A stretch of 8,883 nucleotides of DNA, from positions 1-8,883 of the forward strand of contig CAMUJQ010000043.1 of assembly GCA_947089305.1 (NCBI GenBank). Reading direction: 5' to 3'. Below the pieces are notes generated by a model. It was not told where the DNA came from. It searched no databases and saw only the letters and a program-made list of their open reading frames with translations. Positions within the stretch are counted from its first letter, which is position 1, and each line of letters starts with the position of its first letter. This DNA comes from an uncultured Clostridia bacterium. Its GTDB lineage: Bacteria > Bacillota > Clostridia > Christensenellales > UBA1242. A program made the translations under genes and the position numbers. This document shows positions 1 to 5,186 of this stretch, piece after piece.

Positions 1-164
1 AAAAATACAAACAATCAGCAAATGCAAATGATAAAATTCATTCTATTACAACTGAAATTATTAATAGTGAAAAAGATATAAAATCACTTGGATTAGAGTC
101 TAAATTAAGCGAAGTATCAAAGCAAGCCTATGATAAATATAAAAACATTCAACAAAATACTTAA
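1..164 (+). pseudogene. ABC exporter transmembrane domain, fragment ended by premature stop
   Basis: The window opens inside a gene whose frame starts at base 3. About 53 codons read as a helical, charged stretch (it includes TEIINSEKDIKSLGLESKL) and then stop at TAA 162-164. This looks like the intracellular-loop part of an ABC exporter membrane domain between TM4 and TM5, where the helix commonly carries an 'EIKALG'-like segment. The same frame continues after the stop (Ile-Val-Asp-Met-Asn-Phe-Trp) straight into a TM5/TM6 pair and a full nucleotide-binding domain. The two pieces are therefore best explained as one gene broken by a nonsense change; a single T-to-A change would turn TTA (Leu) into TAA. 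The start lies outside the window. A sequencing or assembly error is the main alternative. Confidence 0.7.
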
Positions 165-173
165 ATTGTTGAT

Positions 174-1250
174 ATGAATTTTTGGTCTATTAGAAATTAT
201 ATTGTTGAAATTTTAGGCTTTATTTCCTTAATAATTGGAATTATTCTTTTAGATAAAGGTTTACTCACTCTTGCAACTTATTTTGTAATTTTTAGTAACA
301 ATGAACATAACGGCAACTTTGTTTATTTTGCAGGAGAAATTTCTAACTTATTAATCAAAATAAAAGTTTGTAAAAATAGAATTGAATCACTTTTTGATGA
401 AGAAGAATATGTTACAGAAAAATTTGGTAACCTCAGCCTAGATAAAGTTAATGGTAAAATTGAATTTAAAAATGTATGCTACTCTTTTAAAGAGTATAAC
501 ACAGATAATAAAGACGAATTTGATGATGAGAAAGATTTAAAAAATAAAGTTCAGAGACAATTAGTTAGTGAAACCAAAATATTTGATAACTTAAATTTTG
601 AAATTCTGCCAAATACCACAGTTGCTTTTGTTGGAAAATCTGGCAGTGGCAAATCCACTATTTTAAATTTAATTAGCAAAATGTATGAAGTTGACAGTGG
701 CGAAATTTTAATTGACAAATATAATATAAACGAATTTGATAAAGAAACATTAAGAAATACAATCTCTCTTGTTAATCAATTCCCTTACATTTTTGACATG
801 ACAATTAAAGAAAATTTAATGCTTGCAAAACCAAATGCAAGTGATGATGAACTAAATCTTGTTATTAAAAATTCATCATTAAGCGAATTTTTATCTACTC
901 TACCACAAGGGTTAAATACTCGCGTTGGAGAAAGTGGAATTAAACTTTCGGGCGGACAAAAGCAACGCCTTGCAATTGCACGTGCCCTACTTCGTAACTC
1001 TCCTATTATTATTTTCGATGAGAGCACATCAAGCCTTGATAACATTGCTCAAAATGACATTAAAAAAAGCATAGACAATCTAAAAGGCCAAAGTACAATT
1101 GTAATTGTTGCACATAGACTTTCAACTATTAAAGATGTTGATAAAATTTTCTTTTTGGATGAAGGCAAAATTATTGACTCTGGCACTTTTGATGAACTTT
1201 TTAAAACAAATGATAAATTTAAAAACATGTTTTTTGCTGAAAATATATAA
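174..1250 (+). CDS. ABC exporter C-terminal part: last two TM helices plus ATP-binding domain
   Basis: The frame holds 358 residues. Residues 9-26 and roughly 29-60 look like the last membrane helices of an ABC exporter. The ATPase domain starts near residue 95 and has every motif: Walker A GKSGSGKST (154-162), Q-loop Gln202, signature LSGGQ (258-262), Walker B IIIFDE (278-283), D-loop SSLD (286-289) and switch His314. Between the A-loop region (about 103-108) and Walker A sits a highly charged insert of some 25 residues (about 109-133). The family hydrolyses ATP to move a substrate across the membrane, and full half-transporters are about 550-600 residues, so TM1-TM4 are missing here. The ATG at 174 has no Shine-Dalgarno sequence and lies 9 bases after an in-frame TAA. 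It is probably the remains of a split gene and not a true start. The substrate is unknown. ATPase-fold confidence is very high; confidence that this is an independent functional gene is low. Confidence 0.85.
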   Translation: MNFWSIRNYIVEILGFISLIIGIILLDKGLLTLATYFVIFSNNEHNGNFVYFAGEISNLLIKIKVCKNRIESLFDEEEYVTEKFGNLSLDKVNGKIEFKNVCYSFKEYNTDNKDEFDDEKDLKNKVQRQLVSETKIFDNLNFEILPNTTVAFVGKSGSGKSTILNLISKMYEVDSGEILIDKYNINEFDKETLRNTISLVNQFPYIFDMTIKENLMLAKPNASDDELNLVIKNSSLSEFLSTLPQGLNTRVGESGIKLSGGQKQRLAIARALLRNSPIIIFDESTSSLDNIAQNDIKKSIDNLKGQSTIVIVAHRLSTIKDVDKIFFLDEGKIIDSGTFDELFKTNDKFKNMFFAENI

Positions 1251-1280
1251 AAAATCACCGTGTTAAACGGTGATTTTTTT
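1251..1280. terminator. Bidirectional intrinsic terminator between convergent genes
   Basis: An 11-bp perfect stem (AAAATCACCGT at 1251-1261 with ACGGTGATTTT at 1267-1277) closes a 5-base loop and runs into T's to 1280 on the plus strand. The minus strand gives the same stem followed by a T-rich stretch. It starts directly after the ABC gene stop and lies 12 bases from the tsf stop, so it serves both. Confidence 0.9.
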
Positions 1281-1291
1281 GTTATTAATTA

Positions 1292-1939
1292 TTAATCATT
1301 CATTTGTTTTGCAACTTCTTCTGCAAGGTTATCTTGACGTTTTTCTAAGCCTTCACCCATTTCGTAACGAGTAAATCTACGAACTGTAATTTTTTCACCA
1401 ATAACCAAAATTGCATCATTAACAACATCTGTAATAGTTTTAGTGTTATCCTTAATAAATTCCATATCCATAAGACAATTTTCTTTGTAGTATTTTTTAA
1501 TTCTACCTTCAACCATCTTTTGTGCAACTGCTTCTGGTTTACCTTCATTTTTAGCTTGAGCAAGAAGTATAGCACGTTCTTTATCTAATATATCAGCTGG
1601 AACTTCACTGCTTCTTACATAACTAGGTTTTGCAGCAGCAATTTGCATAGCAATATCTTTTGCAAGTTCATGGAATTTCTCATTTTTAGCAGCAAAATCA
1701 GTTTCACAGTTGATTTCAACTAAAACACCAATTTTTCCACCTAAGTGAATATAGCTAGAAACAATACCCTCAGCAGCAATTCTTCCTTCTTTTTTAGAAG
1801 CAGCAGCTAAACCTTTTTCACGAAGCCATTCGCAAGCTTTATCAAAATCTCCATTACATTCAGTTAAAGCTTTTTTGCAATCCATCATTCCTACGCCAGT
1901 TTTTTCGCGTAACTTTGCAACATCTTGTGCTGTAAACAT
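1292..1939 (-). CDS. tsf: Elongation factor Ts (EF-Ts)
   Basis: This is the guanine nucleotide exchange factor that releases GDP from EF-Tu during translation elongation in the cytoplasm. The product is 215 residues, the short EF-Ts form common in Firmicutes. The N-terminal UBA-like module (residues 1-50) contains LREKTGVGMMDCKKAL. The core carries NCETDFAAKNEKF (78-90), where the usual TDFV motif that contacts EF-Tu reads TDFA (80-83); the key Asp and Phe are kept. The C-terminal ITVRRFTRYEMGEG (184-197) is typical. The start at 1939 is supported by AAAGGAG about 9 bases upstream. It follows rpsB by 45 bases with no terminator between, so the two are co-transcribed. A terminator follows directly, so pyrH and frr, often next in Firmicutes, are not in this operon. 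Confidence 0.97.
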   Translation of the reverse strand: MFTAQDVAKLREKTGVGMMDCKKALTECNGDFDKACEWLREKGLAAASKKEGRIAAEGIVSSYIHLGGKIGVLVEINCETDFAAKNEKFHELAKDIAMQIAAAKPSYVRSSEVPADILDKERAILLAQAKNEGKPEAVAQKMVEGRIKKYYKENCLMDMEFIKDNTKTITDVVNDAILVIGEKITVRRFTRYEMGEGLEKRQDNLAEEVAKQMND

Positions 1940-1984
1940 ATTTATTTTCTCCTTTATATAATTTAAAATTAATTAAAAATAGTA

Positions 1985-2818
1985 TTACTTATTTTCTACT
2001 TTTTCTTTTTTTGCAGTTGCTTTTTTAGCAGCTGGAACTTTAGTTTCTTCTTTTACTTCTTTAGTTTCAGCTTTAACTTCAACTTTAGCTTCTTCTTTTA
2101 CTTCTTCACTAGTTTCAATTTCCTTACCAGGAACATAACCTTCTCTAGCTTCAATACATGCATCAGCCATTGCACTTAAAATTAATTTAACACTTGAAAT
2201 AGCGTCATCATTACCAGGTATAACATAATCAACAGTTTCTGGATCACAATTTGTGTCACAAATAGCAACAACTGGTATTCCAAGTCTATGAGCCTCATGA
2301 ACAGCAAGGTGTTCACTTTTTGGATCAACTACAAAAAGTAAGCCTGGTAAACTTGTCATAGTTTTAATTCCGCCTAAGTTCTTTTCTAACTTTTCACGTT
2401 CTTCTACAAGTTTAGCAACTTCTTTTTTAGTAAGCAAGTTGAACTCACCCATTTTTTCCATGTTGTTGATTTTGTTAAGTCTGTCAACACGACTTCTAAT
2501 AGTTTTGAAGTTAGTTAAAGTTCCGCCAAGCCAACGGTTAGAAACATAGTACATACCTGCTCTAACAGCTTCTTCTTCAATAGATTTACTAGCTTGTTTT
2601 TTTGTTCCAACAAACAAAACAGTTTTGCCTTCTAACACATTGTTTTTAACAACATTGTAGGCTTCATCAACCAATTTCTCGGTGATTTCTAAATCCAAAA
2701 TATGGATTCCATTGCGGGCTGTAAATATATATTTGCCCATTTTAGGGTTCCAAATTCTTGTAGGATGCCCAAAGTGAACCCCAGCTTCAAGCAATTGTTT
2801 CATTGAAATTACTGACAT
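1985..2818 (-). CDS. rpsB: 30S ribosomal protein S2
   Basis: S2 is a structural protein of the small ribosomal subunit and binds late in 30S assembly. The 277-residue product opens with MSVISMKQLLEAGVHFGH and has the family hallmarks TRIWNPKM (20-27), RNGIHILDL (35-43), GTKKQA (71-76), NRWLGGTLTNFKT (94-106), LPGLLFVVDP (157-166) and IPVVAICDTNCDP (181-193). The core ends near residue 230. A tail of about 45 residues rich in Glu and Lys follows; such low-complexity S2 tails vary between species. The ATG at 2818 sits behind a strong AAGGAGG 6 bases away, with a second AGGAGG 14 bases further upstream. It is first in an rpsB-tsf operon with its own promoter and a structured leader, which suggests feedback control. 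Confidence 0.98.
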   Translation of the reverse strand: MSVISMKQLLEAGVHFGHPTRIWNPKMGKYIFTARNGIHILDLEITEKLVDEAYNVVKNNVLEGKTVLFVGTKKQASKSIEEEAVRAGMYYVSNRWLGGTLTNFKTIRSRVDRLNKINNMEKMGEFNLLTKKEVAKLVEEREKLEKNLGGIKTMTSLPGLLFVVDPKSEHLAVHEAHRLGIPVVAICDTNCDPETVDYVIPGNDDAISSVKLILSAMADACIEAREGYVPGKEIETSEEVKEEAKVEVKAETKEVKEETKVPAAKKATAKKEKVENK

Positions 2819-2935
2819 TATTATCCTCCTTGTTTATGCCTCCTAAAACCTTTAAATCTCTATAGCACAACTTACCTTAATAAAAATTTTAAGTTAAGCA
2901 ACAAGAACTATAAATGGGTTCTAGTGTGAATTTCG
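2819..2935 (-). promoter_or_regulatory. Structured 5' leader of the rpsB-tsf mRNA
   Basis: About 117 nt lie between the likely transcription start and the rpsB ATG, with no convincing ORF. Read on the minus strand, there is a small hairpin (AGAAC 2922-2918 with GTTCT 2908-2904) and a larger one (CTTAACTTAA 2898-2889 with TTAAGGTAAG 2880-2871; 9 of 10 pairs, 8-nt loop). Two SD-like AGGAGG sites follow at 2844-2839 and 2830-2825, and only the second is correctly spaced from the ATG. It is known that S2 represses rpsB-tsf in E. coli through its leader; that this leader does the same is inference. A second possible promoter, the extended -10 TGCTATAGA at 2867-2859, lies inside it. Confidence 0.45.
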
Positions 2936-2941
2936 TTATTA

Positions 2942-2970
2942 ATTATATAATAAAAAAAAGATAATTGCAA
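2942..2970 (-). promoter_or_regulatory. Probable sigma-A promoter of rpsB-tsf
   Basis: Read on the minus strand, TTGCAA (2970-2965) is followed after exactly 17 bases by a perfect TATAAT (2947-2942). The predicted start is near 2935. The -35 box lies inside the hairpin that terminates the upstream operon, so one operon's terminator overlaps the next operon's promoter. Confidence 0.6.
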
Positions 2971-2991
2971 GTATTTGCCCTTATCTTTTTT
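2954..2991 (-). terminator. Intrinsic terminator of the ferredoxin-ruvX-DUF1292 operon
   Basis: An 11-bp outer stem (AAAAAAGATAA 2954-2964 with TTATCTTTTTT 2981-2991) continues, after a 2x2 mismatch, into an inner GCAA/TTGC stem with a GTAT loop. On the minus strand it ends in a run of eight T's. It begins 3 bases after the DUF1292 stop codon. Confidence 0.85.
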
Positions 2992-2994
2992 AAA

Positions 2995-3384
2995 TTATTT
3001 TTCAGAATTATCAGCTTTTTCTTCTTTCTTAGCTTTAGCAGCTTGTTGTTTCTTAAGTTCTTCTTGATACATCTTAGTATATGCTTCAAATACTGCATCT
3101 AAAATATCTTCATTTTCAACAACATCAAGATAATATTCTAAATCATCTTCATCTAACTGAATAACAAAAACAACAGCTTCTCCCTCTTTAACTCTTGGGT
3201 CATTAATAGGACGAAGAATAACATAAGTTGAATCTGCAAGAGGAACAATTGCTACTTGTTCAAATTCATGCTCTTCTCCTTTTCCATCAAGTAAAATAAC
3301 ATTGTTGCCATTTTGAGGGTCCAATATTGCCTCAATAGCATCTTCTCTTTCTACAACTTTATCTTGTTCAACTTTTTTTGCCAT
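2995..3384 (-). CDS. DUF1292 family protein (YrzB-like)
   Basis: A 129-residue acidic cytoplasmic protein of unknown function. The DUF1292 core spans about residues 18-100: a beta-rich stretch (VILLDGKGEEHEFEQVAIVPL, 29-49), then YVILRPINDPRVKEGEAVVFVI (54-75), then an acidic segment with DEDDLEYYLDV (78-88). The last 20 or so residues are a charged Lys/Glu/Ala tail. In many Firmicutes this family sits directly after ruvX, as here. The ruvX TAA shares its last base with this ATG (TAATG), and the AAAGGAG ribosome site lies inside the final ruvX codons, so translation is probably coupled. A terminator follows. The family and context are clear; the biochemical role is not known. Confidence 0.92.
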   Translation of the reverse strand: MAKKVEQDKVVEREDAIEAILDPQNGNNVILLDGKGEEHEFEQVAIVPLADSTYVILRPINDPRVKEGEAVVFVIQLDEDDLEYYLDVVENEDILDAVFEAYTKMYQEELKKQQAAKAKKEEKADNSEK

Positions 3385-3824
3385 TATATTTTTCTCCTTT
3401 TATCTAAATAGCATTGAAGTATAATTGCAGCACACATTTTATCTACATTCTTTTTACGCTCATTTATATTTTTGCTATTTGCATTTCTAACGCCAGCTTT
3501 AGCGTTATTTAAAACTCTTTCTGCTTCTACTGAAGTTAATCGCTCATCTATAAACTCAATATTTAGCTTAGATTTTTCTTTAACACTAGCAGCAAATTCT
3601 TCAGTTTTTTCAACTCTTTCTCCACGTGAACCATTCATATTAAGTGGCAATCCAAAAACAATTGTATCTACATTATTTTTATTTGCCAAACTACAAATAT
3701 AATCAACATCTAATTTATAATGCTTGCGTTCATACGTTTCAAACGGTGAAGCTATAAAATTAGTTTCGTCTGAAAGAGCAATTCCTATGCGTCTATCTCC
3801 AAAATCTATGCCTAAACTTTTCAT
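3384..3824 (-). CDS. ruvX: RuvX/YqgF family nuclease (putative Holliday junction resolvase)
   Basis: RNase H-fold protein of the YqgF family, described as a putative Holliday junction resolvase and also linked in E. coli to pre-16S rRNA 5'-end processing. The 146-residue product is normal length. It shows the first catalytic strand GIDFGDRRIGIALSD (5-19, Asp7), the FGLPLNMNGSRG motif (57-68), FIDERLTSVEAE (91-102, acidic Asp93/Glu94) and the C-terminal KKNVDKMCAAIIL (124-136, Asp128). All expected acidic residues are present, so it should be active. The ATG at 3824 directly follows the TAA of the ferredoxin gene with no gap, and its SD (GAGGAT) lies in the last ferredoxin codons. It overlaps the DUF1292 start by one base. 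Confidence 0.95.
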   Translation of the reverse strand: MKSLGIDFGDRRIGIALSDETNFIASPFETYERKHYKLDVDYICSLANKNNVDTIVFGLPLNMNGSRGERVEKTEEFAASVKEKSKLNIEFIDERLTSVEAERVLNNAKAGVRNANSKNINERKKNVDKMCAAIILQCYLDKRRKI

Positions 3825-3995
3825 TTATTTATCCTCAATTGCATTAACAGGACAAATAGATTTGCAATAACCACATTCAATGCAAATTGATTTATCAATG
3901 TGAGCTTGTTTATCCCCTTTACATAAACTAATTGCTGCTACGGGACAATTTTCAACACATTTGCCACATTTAATGCATTTATCTGTAATTACCAT
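3825..3995 (-). CDS. Small 2[4Fe-4S] ferredoxin
   Basis: A 56-residue protein with two classic cluster motifs: CIKCGKCVENCP (residues 7-18) and CIECGYCKSICP (38-49), each CxxCxxCxxxCP. The size and paired motifs match clostridial 8Fe ferredoxins, low-potential electron carriers that work with oxidoreductases in the cytoplasm. The ATG at 3995 is preceded by AAAGGAG at good spacing. It is first in a three-gene operon and its stop codon abuts the ruvX start with no gap. The redox partner cannot be told from this window. A ferredoxin fused into a ruvX-DUF1292 transcription unit is not an obvious functional pairing and may reflect housekeeping co-expression. Confidence 0.95.
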   Translation of the reverse strand: MVITDKCIKCGKCVENCPVAAISLCKGDKQAHIDKSICIECGYCKSICPVNAIEDK

Positions 3996-4021
3996 TTAAT
4001 TCTCCTTTACTTTCATATTCT

Positions 4022-4049
4022 AACATATTTTTTAAAACTAGGCAATCAA
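4022..4049 (-). promoter_or_regulatory. Possible promoter of the ferredoxin-ruvX operon
   Basis: On the minus strand TTGATT (4049-4044) and TATGTT (4027-4022) are 16 bases apart, downstream of the previous operon's terminator and about 27 bases upstream of the ferredoxin ATG. The matches to sigma-A boxes are four of six each. Position is the main support. Confidence 0.35.
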
Positions 4050-4058
4050 ATAAAGCAT

Positions 4059-4091
4059 AAAAAAGCCTAGAATATTTACTAGGCACTTTTT
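4059..4091 (-). terminator. Intrinsic terminator after the 91-residue membrane protein gene
   Basis: On the minus strand GCCTAG (4084-4079) pairs with CTAGGC (4070-4065) around an 8-base loop and runs into six T's. A further A/T pairing extends the base past a two-base bulge. It lies 24 bases after the stop at 4115. A second GCCTAG copy at 4043-4038 could compete for the same arm. Confidence 0.7.
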
Positions 4092-4114
4092 AAAATTAAG
4101 GAAAAGTGAATCTA

Positions 4115-4390
4115 TTAATTAGAACTTAAAGAGTTTAATTTTTTTCCATTTGATTTGCTTGTTTGACTTTTAGAATCTCCACTATCTGAATTATTACTAG
4201 TAGATGAATTTTGATTGTTTTGACAATTGCACAATGGTTCTGTAACTGATTGTTTAATTTCATTTACACAATCACAAATGCTTTGTTCACTACTTTCAAC
4301 AATTTTTTTAACTTGTTTATTTTTAGCAGCAACAATCATTCCAATTCCTGCGCCAACTACAAGTCCAGATAAAAAATATAAATCTTTCAT
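4115..4390 (-). CDS. Small YtxH-like membrane-anchored protein with CxC pairs
   Basis: A 91-residue protein of unknown function. Residues 4-22 (LYFLSGLVVGAGIGMIVAA) form one Gly-rich membrane helix followed by KNKQVKK, which favours the C-terminus in the cytoplasm, as in YtxH-type proteins. Then come two Cys pairs, C39-x-C41 and C54-x-C56, and a low-complexity Ser/Asn-rich tail. The start was set at the ATG 4390 because AAGGAGG lies 7 bases upstream. A GTG two codons earlier is open in frame but would touch the SD. It follows trxA by 71 bases with no clear terminator between, so read-through from the thioredoxin operon is likely. The Cys pairs might bind metal or form disulfides; that is inference. 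Confidence 0.8.
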   Translation of the reverse strand: MKDLYFLSGLVVGAGIGMIVAAKNKQVKKIVESSEQSICDCVNEIKQSVTEPLCNCQNNQNSSTSNNSDSGDSKSQTSKSNGKKLNSLSSN

Positions 4391-4412
4391 TTGCACTCCT
4401 CCTTGATATTAT

Positions 4413-4424
4413 GTTGCGCACAAC
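4413..4424. repeat. Near-perfect palindrome in the trxA / membrane-protein gene gap
   Basis: GTTGCGCACAAC is symmetric at 10 of 12 positions and unusually GC-rich for this window. It lies between a possible -10 box on the minus strand (TATAAA, 4437-4432, no good -35) and the SD of the 91-residue protein gene. It could be an operator or a small hairpin; nothing more can be shown. Confidence 0.3.
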
Positions 4425-4461
4425 GAAAGATTTTATACTTTTATTTTTAGGTAAATTTTGC

Positions 4462-4785
4462 CTATAGATTTTTATTAACTCTATCGATAATTGCTTGTTT
4501 GTTTATTAGTCCAACCATTCTGTCAAGTTCTTGTCCATCTTTAATAATAATCATTGTTGGAATACTCATAACTCCATACTTGCGTGCAATACTTTCAGAT
4601 TTATCAACATCAATCTTCACAACTTTAACCTTATCTCCAAGTTCAGTTCCTGCTGTTTCTAAAATTGGAGCAAGAGCTCTGCAAGGATTACACCAATTTG
4701 CAAAGAAATCTACAACTGTAACTTTATCACTTTTTAAAACTTCTTTTTCAAATTCCTCAGTTTTTAATATTTTTATATTTGACAT
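4462..4785 (-). CDS. trxA: Thioredoxin with WCNPC active site
   Basis: A single thioredoxin-fold protein of 107 residues, the usual length. It reduces disulfides in cytoplasmic proteins using electrons from thioredoxin reductase. The strand VTVVDFFANWCNPCRALAP (22-40) holds the redox pair Cys32/Cys35, and the cis-proline loop is SIPT with Pro76. The fold-stabilising IDVD (58-61) and IIIKDGQELDRMVG (79-92) are present. The active site is CNPC, not the near-universal CGPC; the residue after the first Cys tunes redox potential and partner choice in this family. The ATG at 4785 has AAAGGAG 8 bases upstream and starts 14 bases after the RseC-like gene, so they are co-transcribed. It ends in TAG, unlike the other genes here, which all end in TAA. 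No reductase gene is in the window. Confidence 0.95.
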   Translation of the reverse strand: MSNIKILKTEEFEKEVLKSDKVTVVDFFANWCNPCRALAPILETAGTELGDKVKVVKIDVDKSESIARKYGVMSIPTMIIIKDGQELDRMVGLINKQAIIDRVNKNL

Positions 4786-4799
4786 ATAAAATTCTCCTT

Positions 4800-5186
4800 T
4801 TATAAAATATTATCTATTTTAATCACTATTTTATTAGATAACTTATTTGCAATTATTATACCACAACAAGTAAAAATTATAAAGCAAATTAAAGACAAAA
4901 TACTTAAAATTAATGTAGAAACCACATTCATTAAACTAAGTGCTAATATTAAAGTTAAAATTATTGGCAACACATAGCAAAGTACACTTATTAATTTTTG
5001 ATTAAAATTTGTTATAGAAATTTCAACTTTATTATTTACTAAAGCACCAATATTATTTTTTGCAGTTAAAGTTTTTGCATTAGCATTAGAACAAGCTCCA
5101 CAATGTTCACAGTTGCCACCACAGTCAATTCTAACTATTGCTTCATTTCCACTTATGCTTTCAACAATTCCACTATATTTAAGCAT
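4800..5186 (-). CDS. RseC/SoxR-reducing family membrane protein
   Basis: A 128-residue protein. The N-terminal small domain (1-60) starts with GIVESISGNEAIVRI and carries a four-cysteine cluster CGGNCEHCGAC (22-32; Cys22, 26, 29, 32), the hallmark of the RseC/SoxR-reducing family. Two adjacent membrane helices follow (about 70-90 and 94-114). RseC relatives act in SoxR reduction and anti-sigma-E control in proteobacteria, and a relative is found beside Rnf electron-transport genes; its job in Firmicutes is not settled. The start chosen is the ATG at 5186, with GGGGA about 6 bases upstream. A TTG four codons earlier is open but has no ribosome site. It overlaps the tcdA end by 8 bases (ATGCTTAA) and is followed 14 bases later by trxA, supporting a redox link. 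Confidence 0.88.
   Translation of the reverse strand: MLKYSGIVESISGNEAIVRIDCGGNCEHCGACSNANAKTLTAKNNIGALVNNKVEISITNFNQKLISVLCYVLPIILTLILALSLMNVVSTLILSILSLICFIIFTCCGIIIANKLSNKIVIKIDNIL

Noticed and set aside
3472..3702. Open frames antisense to ruvX, trxA, sigG and the ABC gene
   Set aside because: They lie entirely or mostly opposite well-supported genes, show no domain features or ribosome sites, and are expected by chance.
3996..4035. Tiny ORFs just upstream of the ferredoxin gene (for example Met-Lys-Val-Lys-Glu-Asn)
   Set aside because: They are 6-15 codons, overlap the ferredoxin ribosome site and have no SD or recognisable features.
4404..4438. Possible SigG-type promoter (GTATA and CATAATA) upstream of the 91-residue membrane protein gene
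   Set aside because: The spacing is 20 bases, not about 18, and the -10 ends two bases before the SD, so the transcript would begin within the ribosome site.
4446..4466. Possible terminator hairpin after trxA (AGG/CCT around an AT loop)
   Set aside because: The stem is only about four pairs and is followed by A-rich sequence on the minus strand, with no T-run.
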